The notes under the pieces are model-generated. The model did not search any database, was not told the DNA's origin, and saw only the letters and a program-made list of their open reading frames with translations. Below are positions 1 to 11,142 of a stretch of 64,000 nt of DNA, one piece after another. Numbering within the stretch: the first letter of the stretch is position 1; every line of letters starts with the position of its first letter. The DNA is from Nannocystis sp. RBIL2 (GTDB lineage Bacteria > Myxococcota_A > Polyangia > Nannocystales > Nannocystaceae). The DNA is taken from the NCBI RefSeq assembly GCF_026626745.1, contig NZ_JAPNJW010000002.1:930001-994000 (forward strand), in the 5' to 3' direction. The position numbers and the translations under genes are program-made.

Positions 1-930
1 CGCCGCGACGCGCGTGCGCGGGGCCGCGACCGGCAGGCGGAACATCGCCGCCGGCACGCAATCGATCATCCGCTCCACGACCTCGTTGGCGTCCGCCGGC
101 CGGTTGTCGGGGTTCTTGGCCAGGCAGTCGTGGATCAGGTGGATGAGCTCGTCCGGGACGTTGTGGTCGGGCGGCAGGACCGTCTCGAGCGGCGTCGGCT
201 TGGCGTTGACGTGCTTGTGCAGCACGTCGCGCGGGCTGTCGCCCTCGAACGGCAGCCGGCCGGAGAGCATGTGATAGAACAGCACGCCGACCGAGTACAC
301 GTCGGAGCGCGCGTCGGCCGGCCGGTTCATGATGACTTCGGGCGCGAGGTAGGCCGGCTCGCCGACCACGGGCGCCTCCTCGTCGCTGCCCTCGGGCCAC
401 TCGAACAGCGCTGCGATCCCGAGGTCGAGCAGCTTGACGTAGTTGGCGCGGCCCTGCTCCTCGACCAGGATCACCTGGTCGGCATGGAAATCGCCGTGGA
501 CGATCCGACGCACGTGCGCCCCGCCGAGCCCCTTGAGCACCTGCGCGGCGATCGGCACGAACCCCTCGAGCTGGAGTCGACCCATGCGCCGCACGTACTC
601 GGCCAGCGTCTCGCCCTCGACGTACTCGACCGCGATCCACACGCGCCCCGACTCGCGCCCGTGGTCGTGCACGGCGGCGATGTTGGGGTGCTCCAGGGTG
701 GCCAGCGCCTTGGCTTGCTCGTCGAATCGCACCGCCGCGGGCGATCCGTCGACCCAACCCGCCGCGAGCAGCTGGACGACGACCGTGCGGTGCATGGTGC
801 GGTGGGTGGCGAGGAACGCCTGAACCCGCGGCCCACGCTCCAGGACGCGCTGCAGGGTGTAGTGGCTGCCGATCGTCTGGCCGATCAGGGCGTCGGTCCC
901 GGATGCGGGGATGGATCTCTTAACCGGCAT
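1..930 (-). CDS. Ser/Thr kinase-like protein, probable pseudokinase (3' end cut by window)
   Basis: This is a protein-kinase fold read on the minus strand from ATG at 930 and still open at base 1, with 310 codons visible. The fold is recognisable from the activation-segment end AYLAPE (193-198) and the DVYSVG helix-F motif (210-215). The catalytic residues are not the usual ones. The VAIK lysine is replaced by Gln53 (VVVQLL), HRDxKPxN reads HGDFHADQ (145-152), and DFG reads DLG (169-171). The Gly-rich loop, ERGPRVQA, has also lost its glycines. I infer a catalytically weak or dead kinase that may act as a scaffold or sensor. It is divergent from the lipoprotein gene at 1190. The C-terminal part lies outside the window, so membrane or sensor domains cannot be judged. 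Confidence 0.82.
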   Translation of the reverse strand, partial: MPVKRSIPASGTDALIGQTIGSHYTLQRVLERGPRVQAFLATHRTMHRTVVVQLLAAGWVDGSPAAVRFDEQAKALATLEHPNIAAVHDHGRESGRVWIAVEYVEGETLAEYVRRMGRLQLEGFVPIAAQVLKGLGGAHVRRIVHGDFHADQVILVEEQGRANYVKLLDLGIAALFEWPEGSDEEAPVVGEPAYLAPEVIMNRPADARSDVYSVGVLFYHMLSGRLPFEGDSPRDVLHKHVNAKPTPLETVLPPDHNVPDELIHLIHDCLAKNPDNRPADANEVVERMIDCVPAAMFRLPVAAPRTRVAA

Positions 931-1189
931 CGTGCCCTCGGTGCAGTGGCGAATTCAGGCCCTTGAAACGTGGAGGCCCCGGGGGCCGTGGCGCGGGTCG
1001 GGCCCGGAGGCCCGTAAAACGACTCCCGTGCGCGGGATCGGACCCGCGCCCGCGTGTCGTCGTGCGACCCAACGTAGCATGGACCCGCTGCGCGCGACCA
1101 AAGTGCTGCGCCAGCCGGGGCCCTGTCTGGTGCAAAACCCGCACTCGGCCCCTCGCCTGCCCCGGAGCCACCCTCTATCCTCCGCGGCC

Positions 1190-2314
1190 ATGCGCCTGCG
1201 TCGCTTCGGTCCGCTCCTCCTCCTCGCCGCCTGCGGCGATCCCTCGGACACCCCGACGACTGCCTCCGCCGGCATCACCTCGGTCACGGCCTCGAGTTCG
1301 ACCGGCGCGACGACGTCCGACTCCGGCTCCTCCGAGCCGACACCGACCACATCGGACGGGTCCGCGACCGCCGCGAGCGAGGCGACGACCGACGCGACCA
1401 CCGGGGACAGCAGCGAGGGCGACGCCACCGGCACCTCGACCACCACGGGCACCAGCGAGCCCGCGAGCGGCACCGCGGCGACCGACACCTCCGGCGACAC
1501 GGCCGCCAGCGACGCGACCACCACTACCGGCGAGGACACGAGCACCACCACCGGCGAGACCAGCGACGGCACCACCGCCGAACCCTGTCCGATCGGACAG
1601 GACGGCTGTCCCTGCGGTCAGTCCGACGTCTGCGACCCTGGCCTCGAGTGCCAGGCCGGCCTGTGCGGACCGCCCGCGCCGCCGGTCTGCGGCGACGGCG
1701 ACGTCGAGGGCGGCGAGCAGTGCGACGACGGCAACAAGATCCCGGGCGACGGCTGCGAGAACGACTGCACACCCACGCCCATGCCGGCCAACGACCCGTG
1801 CGGCTTCCCGTCCGACGGCGTCTGGCTCGAAATCGACTACGGCAGCGCGTTCACCTCGACCAACCCTGACTGGACCTACTCCCCCACCCCAGGCTGGGGC
1901 GAGGCCGACTGGGCGCCGCAGGGCGAGTCGTGGCCGGAGGTGTGGGACATCTATCAGAACGTCGAGGTCGAGGACGACCAGATCGGCCGGGTAGCGATCG
2001 TCGACGGCAACGGCGCCCTGCAGATCATGTTCGGCATCGGCGGCCTCACCTACGACTACGCCACCGTGTGCGTGCAAGGCCGCAGCTACTCGGTCGGCTC
2101 GTCGGTGACCTTCACCGTGCAGAACCAGCTCAACAAGTGCGGCGCCACCGGCTCGATGGCCAACGACTGGTCGATCCACAGCACCGGCGTCGACCTCGCG
2201 ACCTGCATCGTCGACAACAACGAGTTCCAGGGCCTGCGCATCTTCGCCTCGGGCGGCAGCGGCGCTCTCTCGCTCAAGCGCCTGCGCTTCACCCTCCACG
2301 GCGCGGCCTACTAG
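1190..2314 (+). CDS. Secreted lipoprotein with one CGDG/CDDGN cysteine-rich repeat
   Basis: This is a 374-residue predicted lipoprotein. The ATG at 1190 was chosen because it gives a short basic N-terminus, a hydrophobic stretch and a lipobox ending at Cys16 (LLLAAC); the longer frame upstream lacks these. A Thr/Ser/Asp-rich linker of about 110 residues follows, typical of myxobacterial surface proteins. Next come a Cys-rich patch and one DUF4215-type repeat (CGDGDVEGGEQCDDGN). The C-terminal domain of about 190 residues has several aromatic residues and paired cysteines and looks like a beta-rich binding domain. I do not recognise that domain, and the substrate is unknown. The gene is divergent from the kinase-like gene at 930. 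Confidence 0.85.
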   Translation: MRLRRFGPLLLLAACGDPSDTPTTASAGITSVTASSSTGATTSDSGSSEPTPTTSDGSATAASEATTDATTGDSSEGDATGTSTTTGTSEPASGTAATDTSGDTAASDATTTTGEDTSTTTGETSDGTTAEPCPIGQDGCPCGQSDVCDPGLECQAGLCGPPAPPVCGDGDVEGGEQCDDGNKIPGDGCENDCTPTPMPANDPCGFPSDGVWLEIDYGSAFTSTNPDWTYSPTPGWGEADWAPQGESWPEVWDIYQNVEVEDDQIGRVAIVDGNGALQIMFGIGGLTYDYATVCVQGRSYSVGSSVTFTVQNQLNKCGATGSMANDWSIHSTGVDLATCIVDNNEFQGLRIFASGGSGALSLKRLRFTLHGAAY

Positions 2315-2523
2315 CCGCCCGAAACCGCGCGGCGTCGGATCGGTCACACGCGGCGGCGAAGATCGCCCCGCCCGGGAGATGTCCCCGGGGACACCCCGGC
2401 CAGCGACCCCAGCCATGGCGGACTGGCCGGCGCGGGCCAGCGGCGAGGAAGCGGCCTCGCGCTCGCGTCGGCGGTCAACGTGTCCTTTCGGCCAGGCGCT
2501 TCGCGCCTCGATCGCCGGCGGCA

Positions 2524-2541
2524 CATGTCCTTCAGGACATG
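2524..2541. repeat. Perfect 18-nt hairpin element (intergenic copy)
   Basis: CATGTCC and GGACATG flank a TTCA loop, giving a 7-bp stem. The site lies between the convergent genes ending at 2314 and 2555. It is one of the best-formed copies of the dispersed TGTCC-N4-GGACA family. No T-run follows, so it is not a standard terminator. Confidence 0.8.
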
Positions 2542-2554
2542 CCGCTCGCGCGCC

Positions 2555-3212
2555 TCAGAACCGCAGCCCGAGCCCCTCGGGCTGGAAGCGCAGGCGAGCG
2601 CCCTCGTCGAGGTCGTCGGCGCGCTCGTCGCGAGCGGCCTGGATGGCGATGCCGGTGATCGCTCCGGCGGCCGCCGCGATAGCGATCGTCGTCACCCAGA
2701 AGTACCACTTCTTCACGATCCGCTCGCGCTTGGGCGGGGCCGGCTTCGGCCCCTCGGCGACCGCGGGCTTGGGGCGCAGGGACGCGTCCTTGTCGGCGCG
2801 GGCCTTGTCGAGCGCCGCGCGGTGGGTCGACGCCGTCTCGTCGTCGACTGTCCCACGGGACATGTCCTCGAGAGCAGCCAGCTGGGCCTCGCCCGCCTCG
2901 CGCTCGGCCCCCTCCGGCAGGGCCGCCACGTGCCCCTTCCAGGCCGCGCGCGCGCACGCGTAGTCGGCCAGGCGCTGGCACACCTCCGCCTCGCGGCGCC
3001 AGTTCTCGGCGCTCGGATCGGCCTCGCGGGCCTTCTCGGCCAGCGCGCGCGCCGTCCCGAGGTCCCCGGCGGCGAGCGCCGCGTCGACGGTCGCCGGCGC
3101 CTCGGGCGGGGCTCCCGGAGCCGCCGCGGCCGGCCGCGCCAGCGCGAACACGAGGGCGCCGACCAGCGCGCGTCGCCAGCCCGCCGCTCGCGGACGCTGG
3201 CACCCCGGGGTC

Positions 3213-3229
<17 letters not shown>
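2555..3229 (-). CDS. Exported/membrane protein with TPR-like helices
   Basis: This is a 224-residue protein. The ATG at 3229 lies inside the last codons of the upstream kinase gene (17-bp overlap), so translation is probably coupled. It has an N-terminal hydrophobic segment (about 26-42), then Ala-rich helices resembling one or two tetratricopeptide units (TVDAALAAGDLGTARALAEKA and a following pair with two cysteines). A charged linker containing a hairpin-derived DMSRGT motif comes next, followed by a C-terminal transmembrane helix (about 170-192) and a short tail. In myxobacteria such small TPR membrane proteins often accompany Ser/Thr kinases, so a role as kinase partner or target is likely. 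The exact function is unknown. Confidence 0.75.
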
Positions 3230-5054
<1,825 letters not shown>

Positions 5055-5101
5055 CCGGCCACGGTACCAAAGGGCGCGGCCCGGGTGATATAGGAGCCCC
5101 G

Positions 5102-5863
5102 GTGTCCAAGGGAACCAAGAAGATCGACGACCTCGCCGAGCTGCTCGAGCGGACCGGCGGGGACGCGCAGCGGCTCGAGGTCGTGCGGCGGACCCAGCGC
5201 TTCAAGCGCTCGTGGATCGAGCTCGCGGAGGCGCTCATCAAGGTCCGCGCCGGGCGGGCCTACGAGCGCTGGGGCTACGAGGACTTTCACGCCTACTGCG
5301 CCCAGGAGCTGACGCTCAAGAAAGCCACCGTCGACAAGCTGACCGTCAGCTACTCGACCGTGCAGCGTCACGCCCCCGAGGTGCTCGAGTGGGACGGCGT
5401 CGCGCGCACGATCCCGACCGTCGAGGCGATCGACTACTTCTCGCGCGCGATCGGCGACGGACCGGCCAACGACCCCAGCGCCGACGAGGAGCCCGCGCCC
5501 TCGCGCCGCGCGCCTGCGCGCCCTCACGCCCCCGAAGTGCTCACCGAGCTCAAGAATGCCGTGTTCGACGAGGGCCAGCCGGTCGCCGAGCTGCGCAAGC
5601 GCTTCGACCCCGTGCTGAACCCGCGGCCCAAGGGCGCCGACAAGCTCGATCTGCTCAACAAGGCCTCCGCGGCCGCCCGCAAGCTCGCCGAGCTGCTGCC
5701 CGACCTCGACGGTCTCCCCGAGAAGCGCGTGCGCAAGCTCGAGGAGGAGCTGGGCGCCCTTCGCGACGACATCGAAGCGCTCGCCGAGCCGCTGCGCGAG
5801 AAAGTCGCCCGGGCCGCCAAGCGCACCGCCCCGCCGCGCCTGCCGGCCGCCCAGAGCGGATGA
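5102..5863 (+). CDS. Hypothetical helical protein
   Basis: This is a 253-residue protein that I do not recognise. The GTG at 5102 was preferred because a TAGGAG ribosome binding site lies six bases upstream and the residues before it look non-coding. The N-terminal half is compact and aromatic (SWIELAEAL, YERWGYEDFHAYC, ELTLKKATVDKL) and could be a helix-turn-helix-like fold. The middle is a Pro/Ala/Arg linker. The C-terminal 110 residues are strongly helical with heptad-like Leu spacing and Lys/Glu alternation, suggesting a coiled coil. No signal peptide or membrane segment is visible, so it is probably cytoplasmic. It is divergent from the kinase at 5054. Confidence 0.8.
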   Translation: MSKGTKKIDDLAELLERTGGDAQRLEVVRRTQRFKRSWIELAEALIKVRAGRAYERWGYEDFHAYCAQELTLKKATVDKLTVSYSTVQRHAPEVLEWDGVARTIPTVEAIDYFSRAIGDGPANDPSADEEPAPSRRAPARPHAPEVLTELKNAVFDEGQPVAELRKRFDPVLNPRPKGADKLDLLNKASAAARKLAELLPDLDGLPEKRVRKLEEELGALRDDIEALAEPLREKVARAAKRTAPPRLPAAQSG

Positions 5864-5919
5864 GCGCCTGGATCCGCTAGCGGGGTCGCACGGACCTCGG
5901 ACACACTGAGCGGGGAGCC

Positions 5920-7260
5920 ATGGACGAGCCGCAGCCCGACCCCGACGTCCACGCGCCAGCGCCCGTGTCGCGGCGCGACCGGGTGGCGTGGCTGCGCGAG
6001 TACCTGTTCCCGAGGACAGTCACCTTCGACCCCAGCCCCGGGCGGCAGGTCTGGCTCGCCGCGGTCTACGCCGTGCGGCGGTGGTTGTTCGTCGATCGCA
6101 GCACCACCCTCGCCTCGAGCCTCGCGCTGCAGACCCTGCTCTCGCTGGTCCCGTTCGCCGGCCTCGTCCTCACCTTGCTCGGCCTGCTCGGCGAGGACAG
6201 CGGGCGCAGCTTCATCAACCGCGTCGCCCGGGCTCTGATCCCCGACCCCGGCCGCTCCGAGATCATCAGCGCCCAGATCTACGACCTCGCCTCGCGGGTC
6301 ACCGTCGAGAACCTCGGCGTCGTCGGCTTCCTCGGCTCGATCGGCGGCGCCATGCTGCTGTTCATCACCCTCGAGGACGCGATGAACCAGATCTGGCGGG
6401 CCAAGCTGCGCCGCTCGATCGTCGCCAAGTTCGCGATGTTCTACACGCTCACCACGCTCGCGCCGCTGGTGATCTTCTTCAGCATCACCCAGTCGATCGT
6501 CGCCCGCTTCACCGATCAGAACTTCTCCGTCATCCCCTACCTCAGCACCGACATCGCCTTCATCGTCCTGCTGCGGTTCCTCCCCGCCACCGCCGTCAGC
6601 TGGAGGGCGGCAGTCATCGGCGGGGTCGTCGGCGCCACCCTGTTCGAGTTCGGCAAGCGGGGCTTCGCCCTCTACCTCGGCACCTTCCGCACCTACGAGG
6701 GCACCTACGGCGCGCTCGCGCTGATCCCCGTGTTCTGCGTGTGGGCCTACCTCTCGTGGTTGATCGTCCTGCTCGCCGCCGAGATCGCCTACGTCGTCCA
6801 GCACATCGCGGTGGTCCGCCGCGACGGCTTCGTCAACCCCAGCCTGCGGCGCGACCCCGAGGGAGGCGTCAGCGCGGCGCGCCTGGCCGCGCGGATCGTC
6901 CTCGCCATCTGCGACCACTACGACCGCCGCGGCGCCCCGCTCGTGCTCCAGGCCCTGGCCTCGCGGTTCCGCGTCGAGGCCACCCGCCTGTCCGACGTCC
7001 TCACCCGCCTCGAGGCCGCCGGCGTGGTCCTGCGGCTCGTCGGCGACGACAACGGCTACGTCCCCGCGCGCCCGCTCGACCAGCTGCGCGTGCTCGACAT
7101 CCTCCGCCTGTTCCGCGCCGACGTCGACCAGCCGCGCAACGACAGCCTCACCGAGCTGTTCGAGCGCTGCGATCGCGGCGAGGCCGGCGTGCTCGGCGAC
7201 GTCACCTACCAGCACCTCATCGAGCAGGCCCGCGAGCGCCGCAGCGGCGGCGGGACATGA
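5920..7260 (+). CDS. YihY/BrkB family inner membrane protein with C-terminal winged-helix-like domain
   Basis: This is a 446-residue polytopic membrane protein. The pattern of six membrane segments between about residues 50 and 300, with the polar signatures TLASSLALQTLLSLVPF and GTYGALALIPVF, matches the YihY/virulence factor BrkB family. These proteins are often mis-annotated as RNase BN, and their transport role is unsettled. The last 130 residues are soluble and helical (ICDHYDRRGAPLVLQALASR, then ATRLSDVLTRLEAAGVV) and look like a winged-helix domain, as in many longer YihY proteins. GGGAG five bases before the ATG supports the start. The stop codon runs directly into a hairpin-rich spacer. 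Confidence 0.93.
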   Translation: MDEPQPDPDVHAPAPVSRRDRVAWLREYLFPRTVTFDPSPGRQVWLAAVYAVRRWLFVDRSTTLASSLALQTLLSLVPFAGLVLTLLGLLGEDSGRSFINRVARALIPDPGRSEIISAQIYDLASRVTVENLGVVGFLGSIGGAMLLFITLEDAMNQIWRAKLRRSIVAKFAMFYTLTTLAPLVIFFSITQSIVARFTDQNFSVIPYLSTDIAFIVLLRFLPATAVSWRAAVIGGVVGATLFEFGKRGFALYLGTFRTYEGTYGALALIPVFCVWAYLSWLIVLLAAEIAYVVQHIAVVRRDGFVNPSLRRDPEGGVSAARLAARIVLAICDHYDRRGAPLVLQALASRFRVEATRLSDVLTRLEAAGVVLRLVGDDNGYVPARPLDQLRVLDILRLFRADVDQPRNDSLTELFERCDRGEAGVLGDVTYQHLIEQARERRSGGGT

Positions 7261-7334
7261 CCCTTCGGACCTGCTCCTTCGGACCTGCCCCGGGCGCCCT
7301 GCCCTTTCGGACCTGGCCCTCCGGACCTGTCGTC
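7256..7334. repeat. Degenerate hairpin-element cluster between convergent genes
   Basis: The spacer between the YihY-like gene and the convergent outer membrane protein gene is made almost wholly of decayed units of the type GACCCTTCGGACCTG. Four to five of them are head to tail at about 15-20 bp spacing. Arms are imperfect and there is no T-run. The cluster reaches into the last codons of both genes. Confidence 0.6.
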
Positions 7335-8010
7335 AGTACCAGGTGAACGTCAGGCCGACCGTCCCGGCCGAGCGCAGCCCCAGCTGCGGCGCCACCATCC
7401 CGTCGCCGCGGAGCATCAGCCCGAGGTTGAAGCGGCGGGCCAGCCAGAACTCGTAGCCGAGCCCGACGCCGAACGCGAGGCCGACGGCCGCGCGGCTGAT
7501 CCCGGGCGCCGGATTGACGAAGTCGGTGACCTCGGCCTGCACGAACGTGCCGAGCCCGGCCGCCCCCTGCAGCACCAGGCCCTTGCCCTTGATCGGGTAG
7601 CCGATCACCTCGGCCAGCACCGAGAACAGGCCTTGCCCGCGGCGGGCCCCGCCGAGCGTCATCGACAGCAATCCGCCGACCAGCAGGTTGTCGCGGATCC
7701 GTCCGCCCGCCCGCACGTGGCCGAGCAGCGCCACCGACAGCGCGTTGCGGCCGGTGTCGGTGCGGCGCAGGTTGCCGGCGCCGAGGCCGACGCCGAAGCC
7801 GGCGTACCAGTTGTGGCGCACGCGCTTGGCCGGCTGGACCTCGACCGCCGGCGGCCGCGGCTCGCTCGGCGCTGCGGCCGCCTCGGGCCCTTCGGCCACC
7901 GGCTCCGGCGTCGCGGGCTCCTGGGCCTGCGCCAGCGCCGGAGTCAGCGAGAGGGCGACGATCACGGCGACGCGCGTGAAGGCGCGCCCGTGCAGCGACG
8001 AGCCGGGCAT
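7333..8010 (-). CDS. Predicted outer membrane beta-barrel protein
   Basis: This is a 225-residue exported protein. An N-terminal signal peptide (about 1-29, ending ALAQA) is followed by a Pro/Ala/Glu linker. From about residue 68 alternating hydrophobic and polar strands with many Gly and aromatic residues continue to the C-terminus (GFGVGLGAGNLR, GLGYEFWLARRF). The protein ends TFTWY, and a terminal aromatic residue is typical of barrels inserted by the BAM complex. The size suggests an eight-stranded barrel. No specific family is recognised. It is convergent with the gene ending at 7260. Confidence 0.82.
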   Translation of the reverse strand: MPGSSLHGRAFTRVAVIVALSLTPALAQAQEPATPEPVAEGPEAAAAPSEPRPPAVEVQPAKRVRHNWYAGFGVGLGAGNLRRTDTGRNALSVALLGHVRAGGRIRDNLLVGGLLSMTLGGARRGQGLFSVLAEVIGYPIKGKGLVLQGAAGLGTFVQAEVTDFVNPAPGISRAAVGLAFGVGLGYEFWLARRFNLGLMLRGDGMVAPQLGLRSAGTVGLTFTWY

Positions 8011-8193
8011 CGCCGCGACTATACCGAAAGTCCTGCGCCCGCGTGAAGCCGCGGCGGCGCGGGTCCCGGCGGTCCCGCCTGCCCATCGCGAACTGGGCCC
8101 GATGATTCGAACACGGCCCGTTCCGAGCCGCGTGAGGCAAAAATCGGGGCACCCCGCTTTACAAGCCGCGTGAGCATTGTGTCAAATTCACGC

Positions 8194-8754
8194 ATGTCCG
8201 ACTCGCCTGTGCGCTCCGCCCGTGCCCCGCTCGCCGCGGCGATCCTCGGCCTCCTCGCGCTGCTCGGCTTCGACGCCGCGGCCGCGCCGAGCGGCGCGTC
8301 GACGAACCTCTCGGCCGCCGCCGCGACCCCGCCCACGCCGACGCCGGCCCCTGCCCCCGGCGCCGCCCTCGGCACCCCGCGCGGCTCCGGCGAGGTCAAG
8401 CCGCGCATGTGGGCGGTGAGCCTGTCGAACATGGTCGTCTACGAGAACGGCAGCGGCTACCTCTACGGGTTCTGGCGGCAATTCGGCGAGGCCGTCGAGA
8501 AGCCCGCGCGGCTCTACTGGGGCCGCGGCTGCCCCGACATCAGCGATCGCGTCTACCACGTGCTGCAGGCCGGTTTCGCCCAGCAGCGCGAGTTCTTCCT
8601 GATCGTCGACCGCGACCCCGATCCGCGCCAGCCGGGCGCCTTCTGCGTCCGCGGCGTCGAGCTCGAGAGCCGCTTCGGCGCCCCGCCGCCCGCGCCCACC
8701 ACGAGCCCCGCCCCCCCGGCGCCGAAGGCCGCCCCCGCTCCCGGCAGCAAGTGA
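8194..8754 (+). CDS. Hypothetical exported protein
   Basis: This is a 186-residue protein. The ATG at 8194 gives a good signal peptide (basic start, then a Leu/Ala core ending near AAAAPSG); a GTG at 8170 in the same frame would add eight residues. After a Pro/Ala/Thr linker there is a compact domain of about 90 residues (MVVYENGSGYLYGFW, GRGCPDISDRVYHVLQAGF, FFLIVDRDPD) with two cysteines that may pair. The C-terminus is again Pro/Ala-rich. I do not recognise the domain. It is probably periplasmic or secreted. Confidence 0.75.
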   Translation: MSDSPVRSARAPLAAAILGLLALLGFDAAAAPSGASTNLSAAAATPPTPTPAPAPGAALGTPRGSGEVKPRMWAVSLSNMVVYENGSGYLYGFWRQFGEAVEKPARLYWGRGCPDISDRVYHVLQAGFAQQREFFLIVDRDPDPRQPGAFCVRGVELESRFGAPPPAPTTSPAPPAPKAAPAPGSK

Positions 8755-9026
8755 GGGCGCGGCTCGTCCGCGCCGATCACCGGTCCGCCGAAACTTCCCA
8801 CGCCTCACTCGCAGACACGTGGTCGCCTCTCCGACCGCGCTGCCGAGCGCGTGATCGCCTCGCTGCGATCGGCGACCGGGCGACCGGCCCACGCGCTCTG
8901 CTGCACCGCGCCAAAAGGCCTGGTTTTTGCCCCTGAAGGCCGCGGGGGCGCAAGGCCGCGGGCGCTCCTCGTCCTATCGCAGGGCCGGCGAAGCTGCGAT
9001 ACTGCGGGCTTCGGACGGCCTGCGCC

Positions 9027-11090
9027 ATGAGACATCCCCGCCCATTGCTCTCGCTCTCGCTGCTCATCCCCGCGCTCGCGGCGTGTCCCGGCGACCCGGG
9101 TGACACGGACGGCGGCACCACCACCGAGACCGGCACCGCCGCCGACACCGACACCGACACGACCGCGCCGACCACCGGCGAGCCGTCTGCGCCGCAGTTC
9201 CCGACCGACCGCTTCTTCCTGCGCATCGACGACACCCCGCCGCCGCCGGTGGTGCTCGAGATGGACAAGGCCAAGGCGCTCGAGATCTTCGGCGAGGTCG
9301 CGGCGAAGGACATCAAGCTCATCGAGCTCGACAGCGGCCCGCTGCTCGACAACGTCCTGGCGACCATCCAGAGCTCGTGCGGCGACAAGTGGAACGTCTA
9401 CGACGACACCGTCAAGAACGGTGACCTCCCGGTCGACCCCCAGCACGACTGCAACCTCACCGCGCTGGGCAAGCTGTACGACGGTGATCCGCTCGCCAAC
9501 GACCCGACCAAGTGGCGCACCTCGCCGCAGTTCGCGATGGTCCGCCTGCTCACCATGACGCCGCGCAACGCCGACGTGGCGACCACGGTCATGGAGGACT
9601 TCCAGTACCTCTTCTCGCTGTACGACAACGAGACCGTCAACGGCCTCACCTTCAGCGACGTCCTCGCCGCCAGCCTGTTCTGCGGCGGCCACGAGCTCGG
9701 CTCGGTCCAGTGCACCGAGAAGCTCAAGGACTCCAAGCTCGACAAGGCCCACGAGGGTGACCTTCACACGCGGCCGTTCATCCCGGTCGCCGTCCTGCGC
9801 GACGCCCTCAAGGTCACCCTGCTCGCCTCGCACCCCAACATCGCCAACAGCGAGGGCAAGCTGCCGGTCACCCTCTACGACGCGCTGATGGACATGCAGC
9901 CGCTGTCGGACAAGCTCGGCCCGGTCGGCGATCACCCCGGCCTGCTCGTCCCCGACGACGCCGACTTCACCACCTACAGCGACGCGCTGACCGCCGAGTT
10001 CAAGATGATCGCCACCGCCGCCAGCAACTTGCGGCGCGTCGACGGCATCGACGCCTCCGAGGGCGCCGGCGAGATGTTCCTCAGCCTCGACGCCGCCCCG
10101 CTCGCGTTCGACTTCAACGACCCCGTCAAGGTCGTGATCGAGGGCATCGCCGCCAACCCGACGGTCGACATGCGCATGGCGATCGCCGAGCTCGACACCA
10201 AGGTGCCGTCGTGCGTCGACGGCAACGCCACCTGCGCGCCCAACCTCCCGGGCAGCCCGCTCGGCGACACCTACGTGTGGTCGCAGCCCGAGTGGTCGCT
10301 CGAGCGGATCATCGCCCAGGCCGCCTACGACGCCTTCAAGGACCTCGACTACCCGTTCTACTGCTTCGCGCCCGGCCTGCCCTGCCTCGCCGGCGCCTCG
10401 ATCGGCGTCGTCGACCCCGGCTGGGCCGAGTTCGACATCCAGGTCCCGAACCTGGTCTCGCCGGCGCCGCAGTACCTGTGGGAGATGCTCCTCGATGTCG
10501 CCCAGGACATCATCCACGACCCGGCCGGCAACGACGCCTTCAACCGCGACATGAACGGCAAGATCGTCGGCGGCGAGCAGAACACCGCCGACAACCTCGA
10601 GGAGGGCGCCGCGCGCCCGGTGTTCGCGCTCAAGGGCGTGCCGATCGGCTTCACCGCCGAGGAGATGGTCGCGCAGATCCGGCCGACCCTGCAGAGCCAG
10701 GCCGCCAAGATCGCCGACGTCATCCTCGGCAACTACTGGACCTCGAACGGCCGGCTCGACTTCTACTACCGGCGCGCGGCCGACGGCGGCACTCCCTACC
10801 TCTTCTTCGTCGGCCCCGAAGACAAGCGACCCGACGCCGGCGATCCGACCCAGCTCGCCGCGTGGGACTACGCCAAGCCCGGCTTTTTCGCCGACGCCGA
10901 GCTGACCGACAAGCTGTCGTCCACCGCGATCGACGGCGTCCCCGACACCGAGCACGAGAAGTACCGCCTGCCCGTGGGCGAGTCGACGCTGTTCATCCAG
11001 GACGACGCCGGCGACACCTACGAGCTGCGCTTCACCGTCCCCGCCGGCGCCGACCCGGTCGAGATCGTCGTCCGCGTCCGCAAGCTGTGA
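9027..11090 (+). CDS. Large secreted lipoprotein, first of three tandem paralogues
   Basis: This is a 687-residue predicted lipoprotein with a lipobox ending at Cys20 (ALAAC), a Thr/Asp-rich linker and a long soluble body. It is related to the next two genes. Shared landmarks include an LxEMDKAKALEIF-like N-terminal helix, an LPVTLYDALMDM-like segment, QYLWEMLLDVAQDIIHD and a C-terminal block around KPGFFADAELTDK followed by an HEK. I do not recognise the family and see no enzymatic motif. The three genes plus the FadL-type gene at 14875 run in one direction with short gaps, suggesting an envelope-associated operon. This copy is the longest and the most divergent of the three, and has extra cysteines in the middle. 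Confidence 0.88.
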   Translation: MRHPRPLLSLSLLIPALAACPGDPGDTDGGTTTETGTAADTDTDTTAPTTGEPSAPQFPTDRFFLRIDDTPPPPVVLEMDKAKALEIFGEVAAKDIKLIELDSGPLLDNVLATIQSSCGDKWNVYDDTVKNGDLPVDPQHDCNLTALGKLYDGDPLANDPTKWRTSPQFAMVRLLTMTPRNADVATTVMEDFQYLFSLYDNETVNGLTFSDVLAASLFCGGHELGSVQCTEKLKDSKLDKAHEGDLHTRPFIPVAVLRDALKVTLLASHPNIANSEGKLPVTLYDALMDMQPLSDKLGPVGDHPGLLVPDDADFTTYSDALTAEFKMIATAASNLRRVDGIDASEGAGEMFLSLDAAPLAFDFNDPVKVVIEGIAANPTVDMRMAIAELDTKVPSCVDGNATCAPNLPGSPLGDTYVWSQPEWSLERIIAQAAYDAFKDLDYPFYCFAPGLPCLAGASIGVVDPGWAEFDIQVPNLVSPAPQYLWEMLLDVAQDIIHDPAGNDAFNRDMNGKIVGGEQNTADNLEEGAARPVFALKGVPIGFTAEEMVAQIRPTLQSQAAKIADVILGNYWTSNGRLDFYYRRAADGGTPYLFFVGPEDKRPDAGDPTQLAAWDYAKPGFFADAELTDKLSSTAIDGVPDTEHEKYRLPVGESTLFIQDDAGDTYELRFTVPAGADPVEIVVRVRKL

Positions 11091-11142
11091 GCAGCAGGTC
11101 CGCCCCACGGCCTCCTGTCCCTTCCTTCCTGTGCGATCCGCC

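Noticed and set aside
130..966. Plus-strand frame of 278 codons at the window start
   Set aside because: It is the shadow of the minus-strand kinase-like gene, which shows clear kinase landmarks.
1020..1060. T-arm-like hairpin GCGCGGG/CCCGCGC suggesting a tRNA
   Set aside because: No acceptor, D-arm or anticodon arm can be built around it.
2524..2541. Rho-independent terminators for the short hairpins
   Set aside because: They lack T-runs and many are inside genes. The termination function may still occur at some, such as after infA, but is not shown by sequence.
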